DNA from: Amycolatopsis acididurans
Lineage (GTDB): Bacteria > Actinomycetota > Actinomycetes > Mycobacteriales > Pseudonocardiaceae
Direction of reading: 5' to 3'
Length of the DNA: 58,160 bases
Assembly (NCBI RefSeq): GCF_012328925.1
Contig: NZ_JAAXLS010000041.1
Span: forward strand, 1 to 58,160
Shown: one piece after another, positions 15,701-24,732 of the stretch
Layout of the letters: every line of letters starts with the position of its first letter
Numbering within the stretch: the first letter of the stretch is position 1
Notes under the pieces: model-generated
Seen by the model: only the letters and a program-made list of their open reading frames with translations
What the model was told of the DNA's origin: nothing
The model's database searches: none
Position numbers and translations under genes: made by a program

Positions 15701-16942
15701 CTAGCGTCGGGTCGGGCTGGACAGGTTCTTCAACAGCGGCAACGAACTCGGTGTGAATTCGACGAGGCCGCGGGTGATGCCGCCGTTGGCGTCGCGCAGG
15801 CTGCCGACCGACGTCGTGTTGTAGACGAACGCCCCCAGGTCGCCGAGGTAAGGCACCAGCCCCGCGGTGACCGGATCCAGCCGGGCCGTGATCTCGTGGA
15901 GATCGGGAAGCGATGCGTTGAGGTCCCCCACGACGGGCCGCAGGTCACGCACGACCGGCACCGCACCGTCGATCACCGGGCGTGCGGCGTCGACCGTGCT
16001 GCCGATCTGGTCGACGGTCTTGGTCAGGCGAGACAGTGAATCCGGCAAGGTGCCACTGGCCTGGCGAAGGTTGTCCAGCGTGGGATCGAGTTCGCCGGAC
16101 AGGGACTGGACACTGTCGGTCGCCTGTTTGAGCTGACCGGCCAGATCGGGCAGCTGGGACAGCGCCTGATCCAGCGGGCCGCTGTTCGCGCCCACCGATT
16201 GCAGCGTCTGTTGCAGAGTGCCGGCGAGATCGGCCAGCCGCGTGTCGTCGCCTCCGACGGTCTTGGAGATCTGCGACAGCGCGGTGACGAGTTTGGCCAG
16301 CGTGTCCTTGCGCGTCTGCAGCCTGGCGACGACCGGCTGGAGGTCCCTGGCGACCTGGTCGGTCGCGCCCACTCCCCCGGCGAACTGCTCGGGTGCCTTG
16401 GCGAGGGCGACGTCCGACTCGTTCAGCAGCGTCGTCAGTGCGGCGCGGGTGCTGGTGTCGAGGTGCGCGAGAACCTCGTCGACCTGGACCGGGCTCCGGG
16501 AATGGCCGGCAGGCAGCACACCGTCCTCCGGCAGCGGTTTTCCGGCATTGTCACCGGGATCGAGTTCCACGTACATCTCGTTGAGCGGGCTCTTCGGCCG
16601 CAGCACGACGGTCGCGTTGTCGTATACCGGGTACTTGTCCTCGATCGACAGCTGGAGCTGGGCTTTCCCGTCGCCGGATACCCGTGCGCTGGTGATCTGC
16701 CCGACCGAGACACCCGCGATGCGCACTTCCTGCCCGTTGCCCGGGCTGACCGCGGGTGCTTCGTCGAAGGTCGCCCAGAAGACATGCCGGCTCTGCCATG
16801 GCCAGATCGCCCGTTGCTGGCTGAGGATGACGCCGCCCGCGGTGAGGCCCAGCACCACCGCGACGGCGAGGATCAGCACGTTCCGGCGCAGCGCGCGTTC
16901 GGAACGCACACGCTGCCAGAGGGTTCGCAGCCGCCTCATCAT
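15701..16942 (-). CDS. MCE-domain protein, fifth of locus 1
   Basis: A 413-residue protein with a basic cytosolic head (MMRRLRTLWQRVRSERALRR), one membrane segment (LILAVAVVLGLTAGGVIL), an MCE domain containing VSPGNGQEVRIAGVSVGQIT and LNEMYVELDPG, then a long Leu/Gln/Asp-rich helical region with repeating QLPDLAGQLKQ-like heptads. There is no lipobox. The first two codons are ATGATG, overlapping the upstream stop; either could start. It is a predicted hexamer subunit of the lipid-transfer tunnel on the outer face of the membrane. No proline-rich tail is present, unlike the second mce protein of this locus. Confidence 0.88.
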   Translation of the reverse strand: MMRRLRTLWQRVRSERALRRNVLILAVAVVLGLTAGGVILSQQRAIWPWQSRHVFWATFDEAPAVSPGNGQEVRIAGVSVGQITSARVSGDGKAQLQLSIEDKYPVYDNATVVLRPKSPLNEMYVELDPGDNAGKPLPEDGVLPAGHSRSPVQVDEVLAHLDTSTRAALTTLLNESDVALAKAPEQFAGGVGATDQVARDLQPVVARLQTRKDTLAKLVTALSQISKTVGGDDTRLADLAGTLQQTLQSVGANSGPLDQALSQLPDLAGQLKQATDSVQSLSGELDPTLDNLRQASGTLPDSLSRLTKTVDQIGSTVDAARPVIDGAVPVVRDLRPVVGDLNASLPDLHEITARLDPVTAGLVPYLGDLGAFVYNTTSVGSLRDANGGITRGLVEFTPSSLPLLKNLSSPTRR

Positions 16943-18237
16943 CGTCCTCCCTGTCCGCTCAGCACCGCGAGGTTGCTGAACAGCTGCTCCAGGCTGATCG
17001 GCAGGCCGCCGAGGCTGCCCGGTGCGATACCGGGCGCGAAGGCGAGGTTGGCGCCGTTCGCGCTCGTCAACGACGACACCCTGTCGAGCTCGGCCACGAG
17101 GTAGCCCAGTTCCTGGTAGAACGGCTTACCGTCGCCCGAACCCGCATAGCGGCCGGTGCCCTGGTAGGGCGAGAGCACGGTTTGCATGATCGGGCCGTTC
17201 ACGCGCTGCAGCACCGGGCCGCGCACGTCGTCGAGCGTGGTGGTCAGCCGAGGCGCGGTCGGCACCAGGTTCTCGACGAGCGGGCGGGCGTCGCTCAGCA
17301 GTCCGTCGAGGTCGGCGACCAGGGGACGCGCACTGGCCACGACGGGGTCCGCGTGCTGCAGTGCGGTGTCCAGCCGCTGAACGACCGGCAGCGCCGGCCC
17401 GGACGTGTCGCCGAGTTTGTGCAGGGTGCCGTCGAGCCGGTCGAGGCCGGCCTTCGTCCTGTCCAAAGTAGAGGGAAGGAGGGCCAGGGTCCGATTGAGA
17501 TCTTGGGCTCGTCGCCCGAGAACGTCGCTGGCCGTACCCAGGTTGTCCAGAATGGACTCGAGCTGACCCTGCCGCTCGGTGAGGGTTCGTGCCGTCGACT
17601 CCAGACCGCTCACCAGCGTGGTCAGGTCGGAGCCCGGATTCATACCCTGCGCCGCCCGCAACACCTCGGCGGTGGGACCGAGCATCGACGGCGCATCGGC
17701 GAGCAGTCGCTTCACGCTCGGCTGGGCGCTGGTCAGGCCGCCGTCGAGTTCCTTGAGCGTGCCCTGGGTCGCGGCGAGCGTGTTCGGGGGCAACGCGTCG
17801 ATGACCTGGTCCAGTTCCACCGGCGTCTTCGTGCGCTCGGCCGGGATCCTGCCGTCGAACGGCCCGGTCTCGCCGCCGGGCACCAAGTCGACGTAGTACT
17901 TGCCGCCGAGCAGCGTTGCCGGGCGGATCACCGCGGTGGGCGCCGAACGCAGCTTCGCGGGCGCGTCGTCATCGATCTTGAGGTGAACCACGGCCTTCCC
18001 GTCGGGTGCCTGGTCCACAGCGGTGACCACACCGACCGGTATGCCGGCGATCTTCGCCTGGGTCTGGTAGGGCTCCAGCTTGTAGTCGCGCGCGAAGTCG
18101 GCGGTGATCGTCGTGCCGGGTCGCAGTGTGGTGATGATCCGGTCCTTCGTGAACAGCACCGCCCCGGCGACCAGCGCCACCACGATGAAGGTGATGCCGA
18201 GCCCGAACCGTGTCATCCGTGGCTTGTTCAACCGCAC
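16939..18237 (-). CDS. MCE-domain protein, fourth of locus 1
   Basis: A 432-residue protein with an N-terminal anchor (FGLGITFIVVALVAGAVLF), an MCE domain with DYKLEPYQTQAKIAGIPVGV and GGKYYVDLVPGGE, followed by a long helical domain and a C-terminus ending LPISLEQLFSNLAVLSGQG. The start is GTG at 18237, six bases after the preceding stop at 18244. Its stop overlaps the next gene by four bases. It has the basic layout of actinobacterial Mce subunits and should form part of the same six-protein tunnel. No lipobox Cys is present. Confidence 0.88.
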   Translation of the reverse strand: MRLNKPRMTRFGLGITFIVVALVAGAVLFTKDRIITTLRPGTTITADFARDYKLEPYQTQAKIAGIPVGVVTAVDQAPDGKAVVHLKIDDDAPAKLRSAPTAVIRPATLLGGKYYVDLVPGGETGPFDGRIPAERTKTPVELDQVIDALPPNTLAATQGTLKELDGGLTSAQPSVKRLLADAPSMLGPTAEVLRAAQGMNPGSDLTTLVSGLESTARTLTERQGQLESILDNLGTASDVLGRRAQDLNRTLALLPSTLDRTKAGLDRLDGTLHKLGDTSGPALPVVQRLDTALQHADPVVASARPLVADLDGLLSDARPLVENLVPTAPRLTTTLDDVRGPVLQRVNGPIMQTVLSPYQGTGRYAGSGDGKPFYQELGYLVAELDRVSSLTSANGANLAFAPGIAPGSLGGLPISLEQLFSNLAVLSGQGGR

Positions 18238-18243
18238 GAGATC

Positions 18244-19521
18244 TCACCTGCCTTTCTTGTCCTGCGCGGCCTGCCCGGGCGCGGGATAGGGATCACGTAC
18301 GGTGAGCGGGTCGCGCACACCTGCCGGCGCTCCGGTGACGGACTCGGTCCCGAGGAGCGGGTAGATCCGCAGCCAGTGCCCCGCCGCGTCACCGTCGGAG
18401 AGCGCGCCGTCGGCGTAGGTGAACCACATCGCGATCTCCGGCGCGTAGGGGGCCAAGGTCTGTACCAAGGGAGCCGCGTCGTGCAGAGCGCCGGTGACTT
18501 CGGGTGCCAGGGGCCGGGCGTCGGCGAACACCTGAGTCAGGTCGGTGACTGCCGGGACGGCCTGGGCATCGACGCCCGGGAGTTTGTTCAGCGGCGGAAC
18601 TCCCTCACGCAGCACGCCACGCAGGTCCGGGGTGGCCTGGCCGAGTGCCGTGGCGCCGGGCTGCAGGACCCGGACCGCCTGCTGGGTATCCGCCAAGGGG
18701 CCTTGCAGATTCTTCAGCGCCTCCCTGGCTTGGCGCAGGGTGTCCGGTGTCTGCTTCAGCGTGTCCGCGAGCGGCTGCCCACCATCCGTCGCGACGGCGC
18801 CGAGCGTTGTGCCGAGCTGGCCGGTCAGGTCGGAGAGCTGCTGCTGACGGCCCTGGAAACGCGCGGCGAACTGATCGACGGTGCGCAGCATGGCGGTGAC
18901 GTCGGCGGATCGGCTGGCCAAGGCCGAGGACACGGTGCCAAGATCCGGCAACTCGGCGGGCAGGGCCCGCAAGGCGTCGTTGAGGTCCTGGCTGTGCCCG
19001 GCGACTCCGCCACCGAGCTGGCGCACGGTACTGCCCAGTGCCTGCCGGGTGGGATCGTCGAAGACCGAGATCAGATCGGAAAGGTCCTGGGCGCCCGAAG
19101 TCTTCGTCGCCGGGATCGTCGCGCCGTCGGGCAGCGTTCCCGAAGCCGGATCGCCAGGGGTGAACGCGACATACTTCTGGCCGAGGGCCGAGCGTGCGCC
19201 GACGGACGCGGTGACCGCCTTCGAGCCCCGGTAGATCGGGCGGTCGCCGTCGAACTTGAGCTCGACCACCGCGTGATCGCCGTCGAGCCGGATGTCGCCG
19301 ACCTGGCCCACGCGCACACCGGCGATCCGGATGTCGTCTCCGGCGCGGAGCGCGCCCACGTCGTCGAAAGCCGCGTACGCGACGGTTCGAGACTGACCTG
19401 GCAGCCCGTTGGACGCGTTGATCGCGACACCGACCGAGGCGGCGAAGGTGAGCAGCACTGCCGCACCCAGCGCCGTGGCCCGCCTTGCCTGCTGTGTCTT
19501 GCGCTTGCCGACCGCCATCAC
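18244..19521 (-). CDS. MCE-domain protein, third of locus 1
   Basis: A 425-residue protein with a short basic head (MAVGKRKTQQARR), a membrane anchor (LGAAVLLTFAASVGVAI), an MCE domain with VGALRAGDDIRIAGVRVGQV and LGQKYVAFTPGD, and a long helical region. The C-terminus reads VRDPYPAPGQAAQDKKG, repeating the motif seen in the sixth Mce protein of this operon. GTG 19521 overlaps the upstream stop by four bases; ATG 19518 is an alternative start. It is a probable subunit of the heteromeric Mce tunnel. Confidence 0.88.
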   Translation of the reverse strand: MMAVGKRKTQQARRATALGAAVLLTFAASVGVAINASNGLPGQSRTVAYAAFDDVGALRAGDDIRIAGVRVGQVGDIRLDGDHAVVELKFDGDRPIYRGSKAVTASVGARSALGQKYVAFTPGDPASGTLPDGATIPATKTSGAQDLSDLISVFDDPTRQALGSTVRQLGGGVAGHSQDLNDALRALPAELPDLGTVSSALASRSADVTAMLRTVDQFAARFQGRQQQLSDLTGQLGTTLGAVATDGGQPLADTLKQTPDTLRQAREALKNLQGPLADTQQAVRVLQPGATALGQATPDLRGVLREGVPPLNKLPGVDAQAVPAVTDLTQVFADARPLAPEVTGALHDAAPLVQTLAPYAPEIAMWFTYADGALSDGDAAGHWLRIYPLLGTESVTGAPAGVRDPLTVRDPYPAPGQAAQDKKGR

Positions 19522-20870
19522 TGACCTCCGCCGAGCAGGAGCTGGAGCGCGCCGCTTTCCTGGTTCTGGGTGAGCCCGGTCGCGCTGCCGTCCGAACTCT
19601 GCGGCGCGAGCAAGCCGTTCGGCGGAGCGGGAGGCGCAGCGGCGCCGGGACCCGGTGCCGGGCTGGGCGCGGCATTGGGTGCGCCACCGGGGAGCAGCCC
19701 GGTGACCGCGTCCGGATTGATGGTCACCATCGCCCGGAAGTAGTGGGAGACGCCGTCGTGCCCGTTCGTGGTGAGTGCCCAGTTCCGGACGAAGTCGAGC
19801 ACGGTGCCGAGATTCGCCGTCAGGCTCGTGACGAGCGGCCTGGCGTTCGCCGCGACCGAACGCAGGCTGGGCGCGGCCATCCGCAGTTCGTCGGCGACGG
19901 GTCCTGCTTGCGCGAGCAGCTCTCGTGCGTGCTCCAGCACGGGCCGGGCACTGGCCAACGCCGGATCGGCCGCGTCTGCGAAGGTGCCGAGCTCCTGGCT
20001 GATCGCCGTCAGCTGGTCGGTCGTCGGCCGGATGGCGGCGAGCGTGGGCACCGTCGCGTTCGCCGTCCCGGTCAGCTGCGCCAGTGTCGCCCGCGCCTGG
20101 TTGAACGTCGCGGGAAGCTCGGCCAGCGACTGCTCCAGCTGTTGATGATCGGCCGCGGCGGTGCTGGTGAGCTGACGTGCCGAGTTGATCAACCCGTCGA
20201 GTGTGCGCCCGTTGTCGTCGGCGAGCGCGCTCGCGACCGGCTGCAGGCGCTCGACGAGACTGTTGAGCACGTCGTTCTGCTGGTCGAGCAGCCGCGCCAG
20301 GCCGTCGGTGTCGCGCATGGCCGACTGAAGGACACCGATCGTGGCGGCGGCGTCGGAACCGTTGCCCCGCATACCTTCGCCGAGCATGGTCACCAGGGCC
20401 GACAGCGCCGATCCGGTCGGCTGGTCCACGGTGTTGAGCACCTGGTACAGATCGGGCTCGGTACCGGTCTGGTTCGCCGGGAGCAGACCGCCGTCCCCGA
20501 TTTCGGGGGCCGCCGCGCTACCGCGCTCGAGATCCACGTAACGCTCACCGAGCAGGCTCACCGGCTTGATCGTCACGCGCGCGTCGACGTGCACCGGCAG
20601 CGCGGAGCGATCCAGCGTGAGCGCCACTCCCGCGAGCCGGCCGTTCACGACGTTCATCGCGGCCACGTGGCCGATGGTCACGCCGTTGGCCTTGACGTCG
20701 TTGCCCACCAGCAAAGGGCTCGCGTCGGCGAATTGAGCGACGATGGTGATGCCGGAACCGCTGTTCCGTGCGGCGATGCCGGTCGTCGCGGCGGTCACGC
20801 TCACGAGCGCCACGACGGCCACCGCCAGCAGGCGGGTGCGGGTGGCGCGGCGCGCACGATTTCGAGTCAT
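19518..20870 (-). CDS. MCE-domain protein, second of locus 1
   Basis: A 450-residue protein with an Arg-rich head (MTRNRARRATRTR), a membrane segment (LLAVAVVALVSVTAATTGIA), an MCE domain (DASPLLVGNDVKANGVTIGH, SLLGERYVDLERGS), a helical region, and a long C-terminal Ala/Pro/Gly-rich tail (about 385-430) of the kind thought to reach through the cell wall. It ends GALQLLLGGGQ. ATG 20870 overlaps the upstream stop in an ATGA. The frame remains open further upstream only inside the previous gene. It is the largest Mce protein of this locus. Confidence 0.88.
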   Translation of the reverse strand: MTRNRARRATRTRLLAVAVVALVSVTAATTGIAARNSGSGITIVAQFADASPLLVGNDVKANGVTIGHVAAMNVVNGRLAGVALTLDRSALPVHVDARVTIKPVSLLGERYVDLERGSAAAPEIGDGGLLPANQTGTEPDLYQVLNTVDQPTGSALSALVTMLGEGMRGNGSDAAATIGVLQSAMRDTDGLARLLDQQNDVLNSLVERLQPVASALADDNGRTLDGLINSARQLTSTAAADHQQLEQSLAELPATFNQARATLAQLTGTANATVPTLAAIRPTTDQLTAISQELGTFADAADPALASARPVLEHARELLAQAGPVADELRMAAPSLRSVAANARPLVTSLTANLGTVLDFVRNWALTTNGHDGVSHYFRAMVTINPDAVTGLLPGGAPNAAPSPAPGPGAAAPPAPPNGLLAPQSSDGSATGLTQNQESGALQLLLGGGQ

Positions 20871-22099
20871 CGCATTCCACTTCCGAAGGCGTCGGTCCAG
20901 CTCTGCCCGACCAGCGAGCCCGGCATCGGGTTCGGGTCGCTGACGTAGCCGGGCGGCACGACACCGGGATTCGCATCGAGGTTGCCGGCGCCGGCCTGGA
21001 TATAGATGTGCGCGTAGTGGCCGTTCGCGTCGTAGCTCGCCGCCAGGGATCCCCAGTTGGCCAGCCATCCCGCCAGTTCCGGGGTGTAGGGCCGCAAGAA
21101 ACTCAATGCGGGCAGCAGGCTGCCGACGGCGGAATTCGCACCGGGCAGCACGGCATGCGCGGCATCGAGCAGAGCCGGGGTGGTGTCGAGCAGATCCGAC
21201 GCGGCCGCGAGGGTCGGCTTCAGTTGTGCCACCGCGGGACGCAGATCGGCGAGCAGCGGACTCAGGTTCCGCGCGAGCGCGGGCAGCCGGTCGGTGGCGC
21301 CTTTGGCGGCGTGCAACAACGGCAACGCCTTGTCGACGGTACCGGGCACATCGCCGAGCGTGCTCGTCGCGGCCCGCAGCGTGTCCGGAAGCTTCTTCAG
21401 CGCGTCGGCCAGTGCCTGCTTCTGCTGCGCCGTCAGGGCGGTGGTCCTCGACAGCTCGTTGATGATCGTGGTGACGTCGGAGTCCCGGGTGGCCACCGTG
21501 TGCACCATGGTGTCCAGTTGCGTCACGAGCTGACTGATCGCGGGCCCGTCGGCGCCGAGGCCGCGAACCACGTCGCCGAGCGCCTGAACCGCCGGGCCCG
21601 CGGTGCGCAGCGTCCGGTTCAGGTCCTGCTCGCTGCCGCCGACCGTGCCGTTCAGCGTGTTGATCAGGGAGACCAGGTGGTCTCGCGTTGGCTGGTCGAG
21701 CGCGGCCAGTACCTGGTCGAACTCCATCGGCGACGGCATCGAACCCCTGATCATCCCCCCGCTGGGGATGACCGGGTTGCTCTTGGGTCCATCGGTCACG
21801 GCGATCCACCGTTCGCCGAGCACGGCCTTCCACTCGATCGTCACCACCGCACCGTCGTGCAACGGTCCCTGGCCGCCCGCCAGCGCGAGTGACACCTTCG
21901 CTTTTCCGTCCTGCACCGTGATGTCGTCGACCTTGCCCGCCTCGAAGCCGTTGATGGCGACGGTTCCGCCACGCACGACGTTGGCGGCCGAATCGAGGAC
22001 GACCGTCACCGTGTAGCCGGACATCGCCGACGGCAGTGCGAGCACGACGCCGGCCACCACCACCGCGGCGGCTATGAAGGCGATGATCAGTCGGCGCAT
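20867..22099 (-). CDS. MCE-domain protein, first of locus 1
   Basis: A 410-residue protein with a compact N-terminus (MRRLIIAFIAAAVVVAGVVL), an MCE domain with ANVVRGGTVAINGFEAGKVD and VLGERWIAVTDGPKSNP, a helical region, and a C-terminus containing YVSDPNPMPGSLVGQSW. ATG 22099 lies three bases after the ATPase stop, and the stop overlaps the second mce gene. As first gene of the six it takes the position of MceA in canonical operons, though sequence alone does not tell which lettered subunit it corresponds to. Confidence 0.88.
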   Translation of the reverse strand: MRRLIIAFIAAAVVVAGVVLALPSAMSGYTVTVVLDSAANVVRGGTVAINGFEAGKVDDITVQDGKAKVSLALAGGQGPLHDGAVVTIEWKAVLGERWIAVTDGPKSNPVIPSGGMIRGSMPSPMEFDQVLAALDQPTRDHLVSLINTLNGTVGGSEQDLNRTLRTAGPAVQALGDVVRGLGADGPAISQLVTQLDTMVHTVATRDSDVTTIINELSRTTALTAQQKQALADALKKLPDTLRAATSTLGDVPGTVDKALPLLHAAKGATDRLPALARNLSPLLADLRPAVAQLKPTLAAASDLLDTTPALLDAAHAVLPGANSAVGSLLPALSFLRPYTPELAGWLANWGSLAASYDANGHYAHIYIQAGAGNLDANPGVVPPGYVSDPNPMPGSLVGQSWTDAFGSGMR

Positions 22100-22102
22100 G
22101 GG

Positions 22103-22942
22103 TCAGTCCATCCCGAGTGGTCCGGCGGAATCACCCGCGAGGAACTGCCGCACGAACGGATCGTCGGAGGCGAACGCCTCGTCGGCCTCGCCGTAGTGCA
22201 CGACCTTGCCGTGCCAGATGAGCCCCACGTAGTCGGAGACCTTGCGCGCGCTGCGGATGTCGTGGGTGACGACGAGGTACGTGCCGCCGTGCTGGGCGTG
22301 CATCTCCATGATCAGGTCGCACAGCAGGCTCGTGCGCACCGGGTCGAGGCCGGAGTCGGGTTCGTCGAACAGCACGATGTCCGGGTTGAGCACGAGCGCG
22401 CGGGCGAACCCCGCCCGCTTGCGCATGCCACCGGAGACCTCGTTCGGAAACTTGCCGACGGCCTGCTCCAGACCCACCTCCTTGAGGCGTGTCATCACGA
22501 TGTGCTCGATCTCGTCTTCAGCCTTGTCCGTGTGCTTCCGCAGCGGGAACGCCGTGTTGTCGTAGAGGTTCATCGAGCCGAACAGCGCACCGTCCTGGAA
22601 GAGCACGCCGAACCGTTTGCGAATCTCGTAACGCTCGTTCTCGCTGATGTCCCAGATGTCGCGCCCGAAGATGAGAATTTCCCCGGCATCGGGTTCGAGC
22701 AGCCCCACGAGGTGCTTGAGCAGCACGCTCTTCCCGGTACCCGAGGGGCCGAGCACGGTGGTGATCGCGTTGTCGGTGAAGTCGATGCTCATACCGTTCA
22801 TCACGGCGAAGCTGCCGAAGGACTTGTACACATCGCGCACCTGCATGGTGTGTACGGCGCCGTCGTCGCCGACGGCGGGCGCGGCCCCTACCGCGGGAAG
22901 CAGGTCCGTGTCAGCGAGGTCGGTCCTGGCGTGCTGGGTCAT
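22103..22942 (-). CDS. mceG: Mce-transport ATPase (MceG/Mkl/MlaF type)
   Basis: A 279-residue ABC ATPase with Walker A GPSGTGKS (65-72), a Q-loop GVLFQDGALFGSMNL, signature VSGGMRKRAGFARAL, Walker B PDIVLFDEPDSGLDPV and the H-loop VTHD. The GMRKRAGFARAL spelling and the LFGSMNLYDN motif mark the MlaF/Mkl subfamily that powers YrbE permeases. ATG 22942 has a strong GCAGGAG site. It lies between the YrbE pair and the mce genes, so this importer has a dedicated ATPase. In M. tuberculosis the equivalent gene stands apart and serves all mce systems. It might also serve locus 2, which has none. Confidence 0.93.
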   Translation of the reverse strand: MTQHARTDLADTDLLPAVGAAPAVGDDGAVHTMQVRDVYKSFGSFAVMNGMSIDFTDNAITTVLGPSGTGKSVLLKHLVGLLEPDAGEILIFGRDIWDISENERYEIRKRFGVLFQDGALFGSMNLYDNTAFPLRKHTDKAEDEIEHIVMTRLKEVGLEQAVGKFPNEVSGGMRKRAGFARALVLNPDIVLFDEPDSGLDPVRTSLLCDLIMEMHAQHGGTYLVVTHDIRSARKVSDYVGLIWHGKVVHYGEADEAFASDDPFVRQFLAGDSAGPLGMD

Positions 22943-22958
22943 GGAAAAGCTCCTGCGG

Positions 22959-23828
22959 TCAGTTGGCAACGGGTGCGTTCGGGCTCAGACCCCAGAACAG
23001 CTGGGTGCCGAGAACGCCGACGACGTGGACGAGCACCATGTTGAGCATCATCGATTTGGCGGTGTTCTTCCCGACTCCTACCGGGCCGCCGCCGGCGGTA
23101 TAGCCGTAATAGCAGCCCACGAAAATGATCACCGTGCCCATCGCCATGATCTTGGCGAGTGAGTACACGAAATCCGCCGGGTTCTGGTAAAGCCAGAAGA
23201 TGTAGTCATAACCACCGGCCGACACACCGCCGAGCATCTTCACCGTGGTGAGGTATTCGCCGATGTACATGATCCCGAGGCCGACCACATACAGGAACGG
23301 CATCGCCAGCCACGCCGCGATGATCCGGGTGCCGACCAGGTAGCTGCGCGATTTGACGCCCATGACCTCCATGGCGTCGATCTCGTCCGAGATGCGCATC
23401 GAGCCGATTTCCGCGACGAGCCCGCAACCGACTTTCGCGGACAGGATGTAGCCCCACATGTAGGGCCCCATTTCCCGGATGGCACACCAGGCGTCGAAGA
23501 CACCGGAATACAACGGTGCACCGATCTGCTTGAGCGTGTACGCCGCTTCGAGTCCGCATTCGTATCCGATCACGAACTGCATCAGCCAGATGATCAGTCC
23601 ACTCGACAGGATCAAGATCCCGGTCTGGGACAGCACCTCGGGAAAGTAGTGCCGCAGATCCGGGAACGCGCGCACGGTCCGCCCCGAGAACCGCATGATG
23701 TCGCCGCCGGTCTCGATCGCCGACCGCACGTACTTCGCGGCCGACCCGAAACCGATCTCGACATCGCGGGGCCGTGGCGCGCCGCTCTTGGGCTCGTCAC
23801 CGGGACGGCGGGGGATCACACTGGTCAC
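22959..23828 (-). CDS. YrbE/MlaE-family permease, second of locus 1
   Basis: A 289-residue permease with a cytosolic N-terminal amphipathic stretch (about 25-60), then five to six membrane segments. The MlaE-family block SMRISDEIDAMEVMGVKSRS (about 150-170), which contacts the ATPase, is intact, and GCYYGYTAGGGPVGVGK near the end is typical. The start is GTG at 23828, 15 bases after the stop of the first permease gene. With its partner it forms the membrane channel beneath the Mce tunnel. Confidence 0.93.
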   Translation of the reverse strand: MTSVIPRRPGDEPKSGAPRPRDVEIGFGSAAKYVRSAIETGGDIMRFSGRTVRAFPDLRHYFPEVLSQTGILILSSGLIIWLMQFVIGYECGLEAAYTLKQIGAPLYSGVFDAWCAIREMGPYMWGYILSAKVGCGLVAEIGSMRISDEIDAMEVMGVKSRSYLVGTRIIAAWLAMPFLYVVGLGIMYIGEYLTTVKMLGGVSAGGYDYIFWLYQNPADFVYSLAKIMAMGTVIIFVGCYYGYTAGGGPVGVGKNTAKSMMLNMVLVHVVGVLGTQLFWGLSPNAPVAN

Positions 23829-23843
23829 AAGAACCGCTCCGTC

Positions 23844-24692
23844 CTATTTGAACACCTGCATGCTCGGGTTGAGCCCCAGCAGCGTGGCCGTGAATACCGC
23901 GTTGAAGATCCAGATCGAGGCGAACGCGATCACGACCGCCTGGTTGACGGCCTTTCCGACCCCGATCGGCCCACCTTCGACACGAAGTCCCTTGTAGCAG
24001 CAGACGACGCCGACGATGAGGCCGAAGATCGCCGTCTTCACCACGCTGGCCCACATATCGGTGGTCGTGGCGTTGGCGAAGAAGTTGTTGAAGAACGCGG
24101 CCGCGTTGGCGTTGAGGATCGGCACCGCGGCGATGTAACCGCCCAGGACGCCGAAGGCCAGCGCGAGCAGGTCCAGCATGCCGGTCATGAGCGTCAGCGC
24201 GATCACCCTGGGCAACACGAGTGTCCTGATCGGATCGACGCCGAGGACCTCCATCGCGTCGATCTCCTCGCGAACCCGCCGGGCGCCGAGATCCGCCGTG
24301 ATCGCCGTGCCCATGACCCCGGCGACGACCATCGCGTTGATCCAGGGCGCGAATTCCCGCACGCTCGCCATGACGAAGAAGGAGCCGAGCCGCTCGGGTA
24401 TGCCGAACAAGGAGAAAAGGTTGCCGCCCTGCAGGCCGGGTGCACCGAGGCCGAACGCGGTGGTGGAGATGACCATCGGAATCCAGCAAAGCTTGAGGAT
24501 CGCGTACATCTGCTCGCGAACCTCGCCCCAGTACCCCAACGGGTGCCGTACGGCCAAATACAGCACGCGGCCGAGCAACTGGACCATCTCGCCGGCCTGG
24601 TTGAGCGGCCCGCTGGCGGCGGAGAGCCATTTCGGTCGCTTACGGCGCGCAGAGGTGCGCTGAGCGGCCGCTGTGGGCATGGTCGCGGTCAT
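23844..24692 (-). CDS. YrbE/MlaE-family permease, first of locus 1
   Basis: A 282-residue permease with a basic, Ala/Thr-rich N-terminus and five or six hydrophobic segments. Conserved blocks are FFVMASVREFAPWINAMVVA, DLGARRVREEIDAMEVLGVD and VCCYKGLRVEGGPIGVGKA. ATG 24692 follows AAGGGAGTG. An in-frame extension upstream overlaps the gene before it and lacks support. It is the first permease of the operon and pairs with the second, 15 bases downstream. Confidence 0.93.
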   Translation of the reverse strand: MTATMPTAAAQRTSARRKRPKWLSAASGPLNQAGEMVQLLGRVLYLAVRHPLGYWGEVREQMYAILKLCWIPMVISTTAFGLGAPGLQGGNLFSLFGIPERLGSFFVMASVREFAPWINAMVVAGVMGTAITADLGARRVREEIDAMEVLGVDPIRTLVLPRVIALTLMTGMLDLLALAFGVLGGYIAAVPILNANAAAFFNNFFANATTTDMWASVVKTAIFGLIVGVVCCYKGLRVEGGPIGVGKAVNQAVVIAFASIWIFNAVFTATLLGLNPSMQVFK

Positions 24693-24732
24693 GAAGCACT
24701 CCCTTGTGCGGTCGCGAATAGAGCGTGTGCGG

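Noticed and set aside
17182..19524. Long plus-strand open frame (about 780 codons)
   Set aside because: It is antisense to two mce genes; the repetitive Arg/Gly/Gln/Val-rich text is a by-product of high third-position GC.
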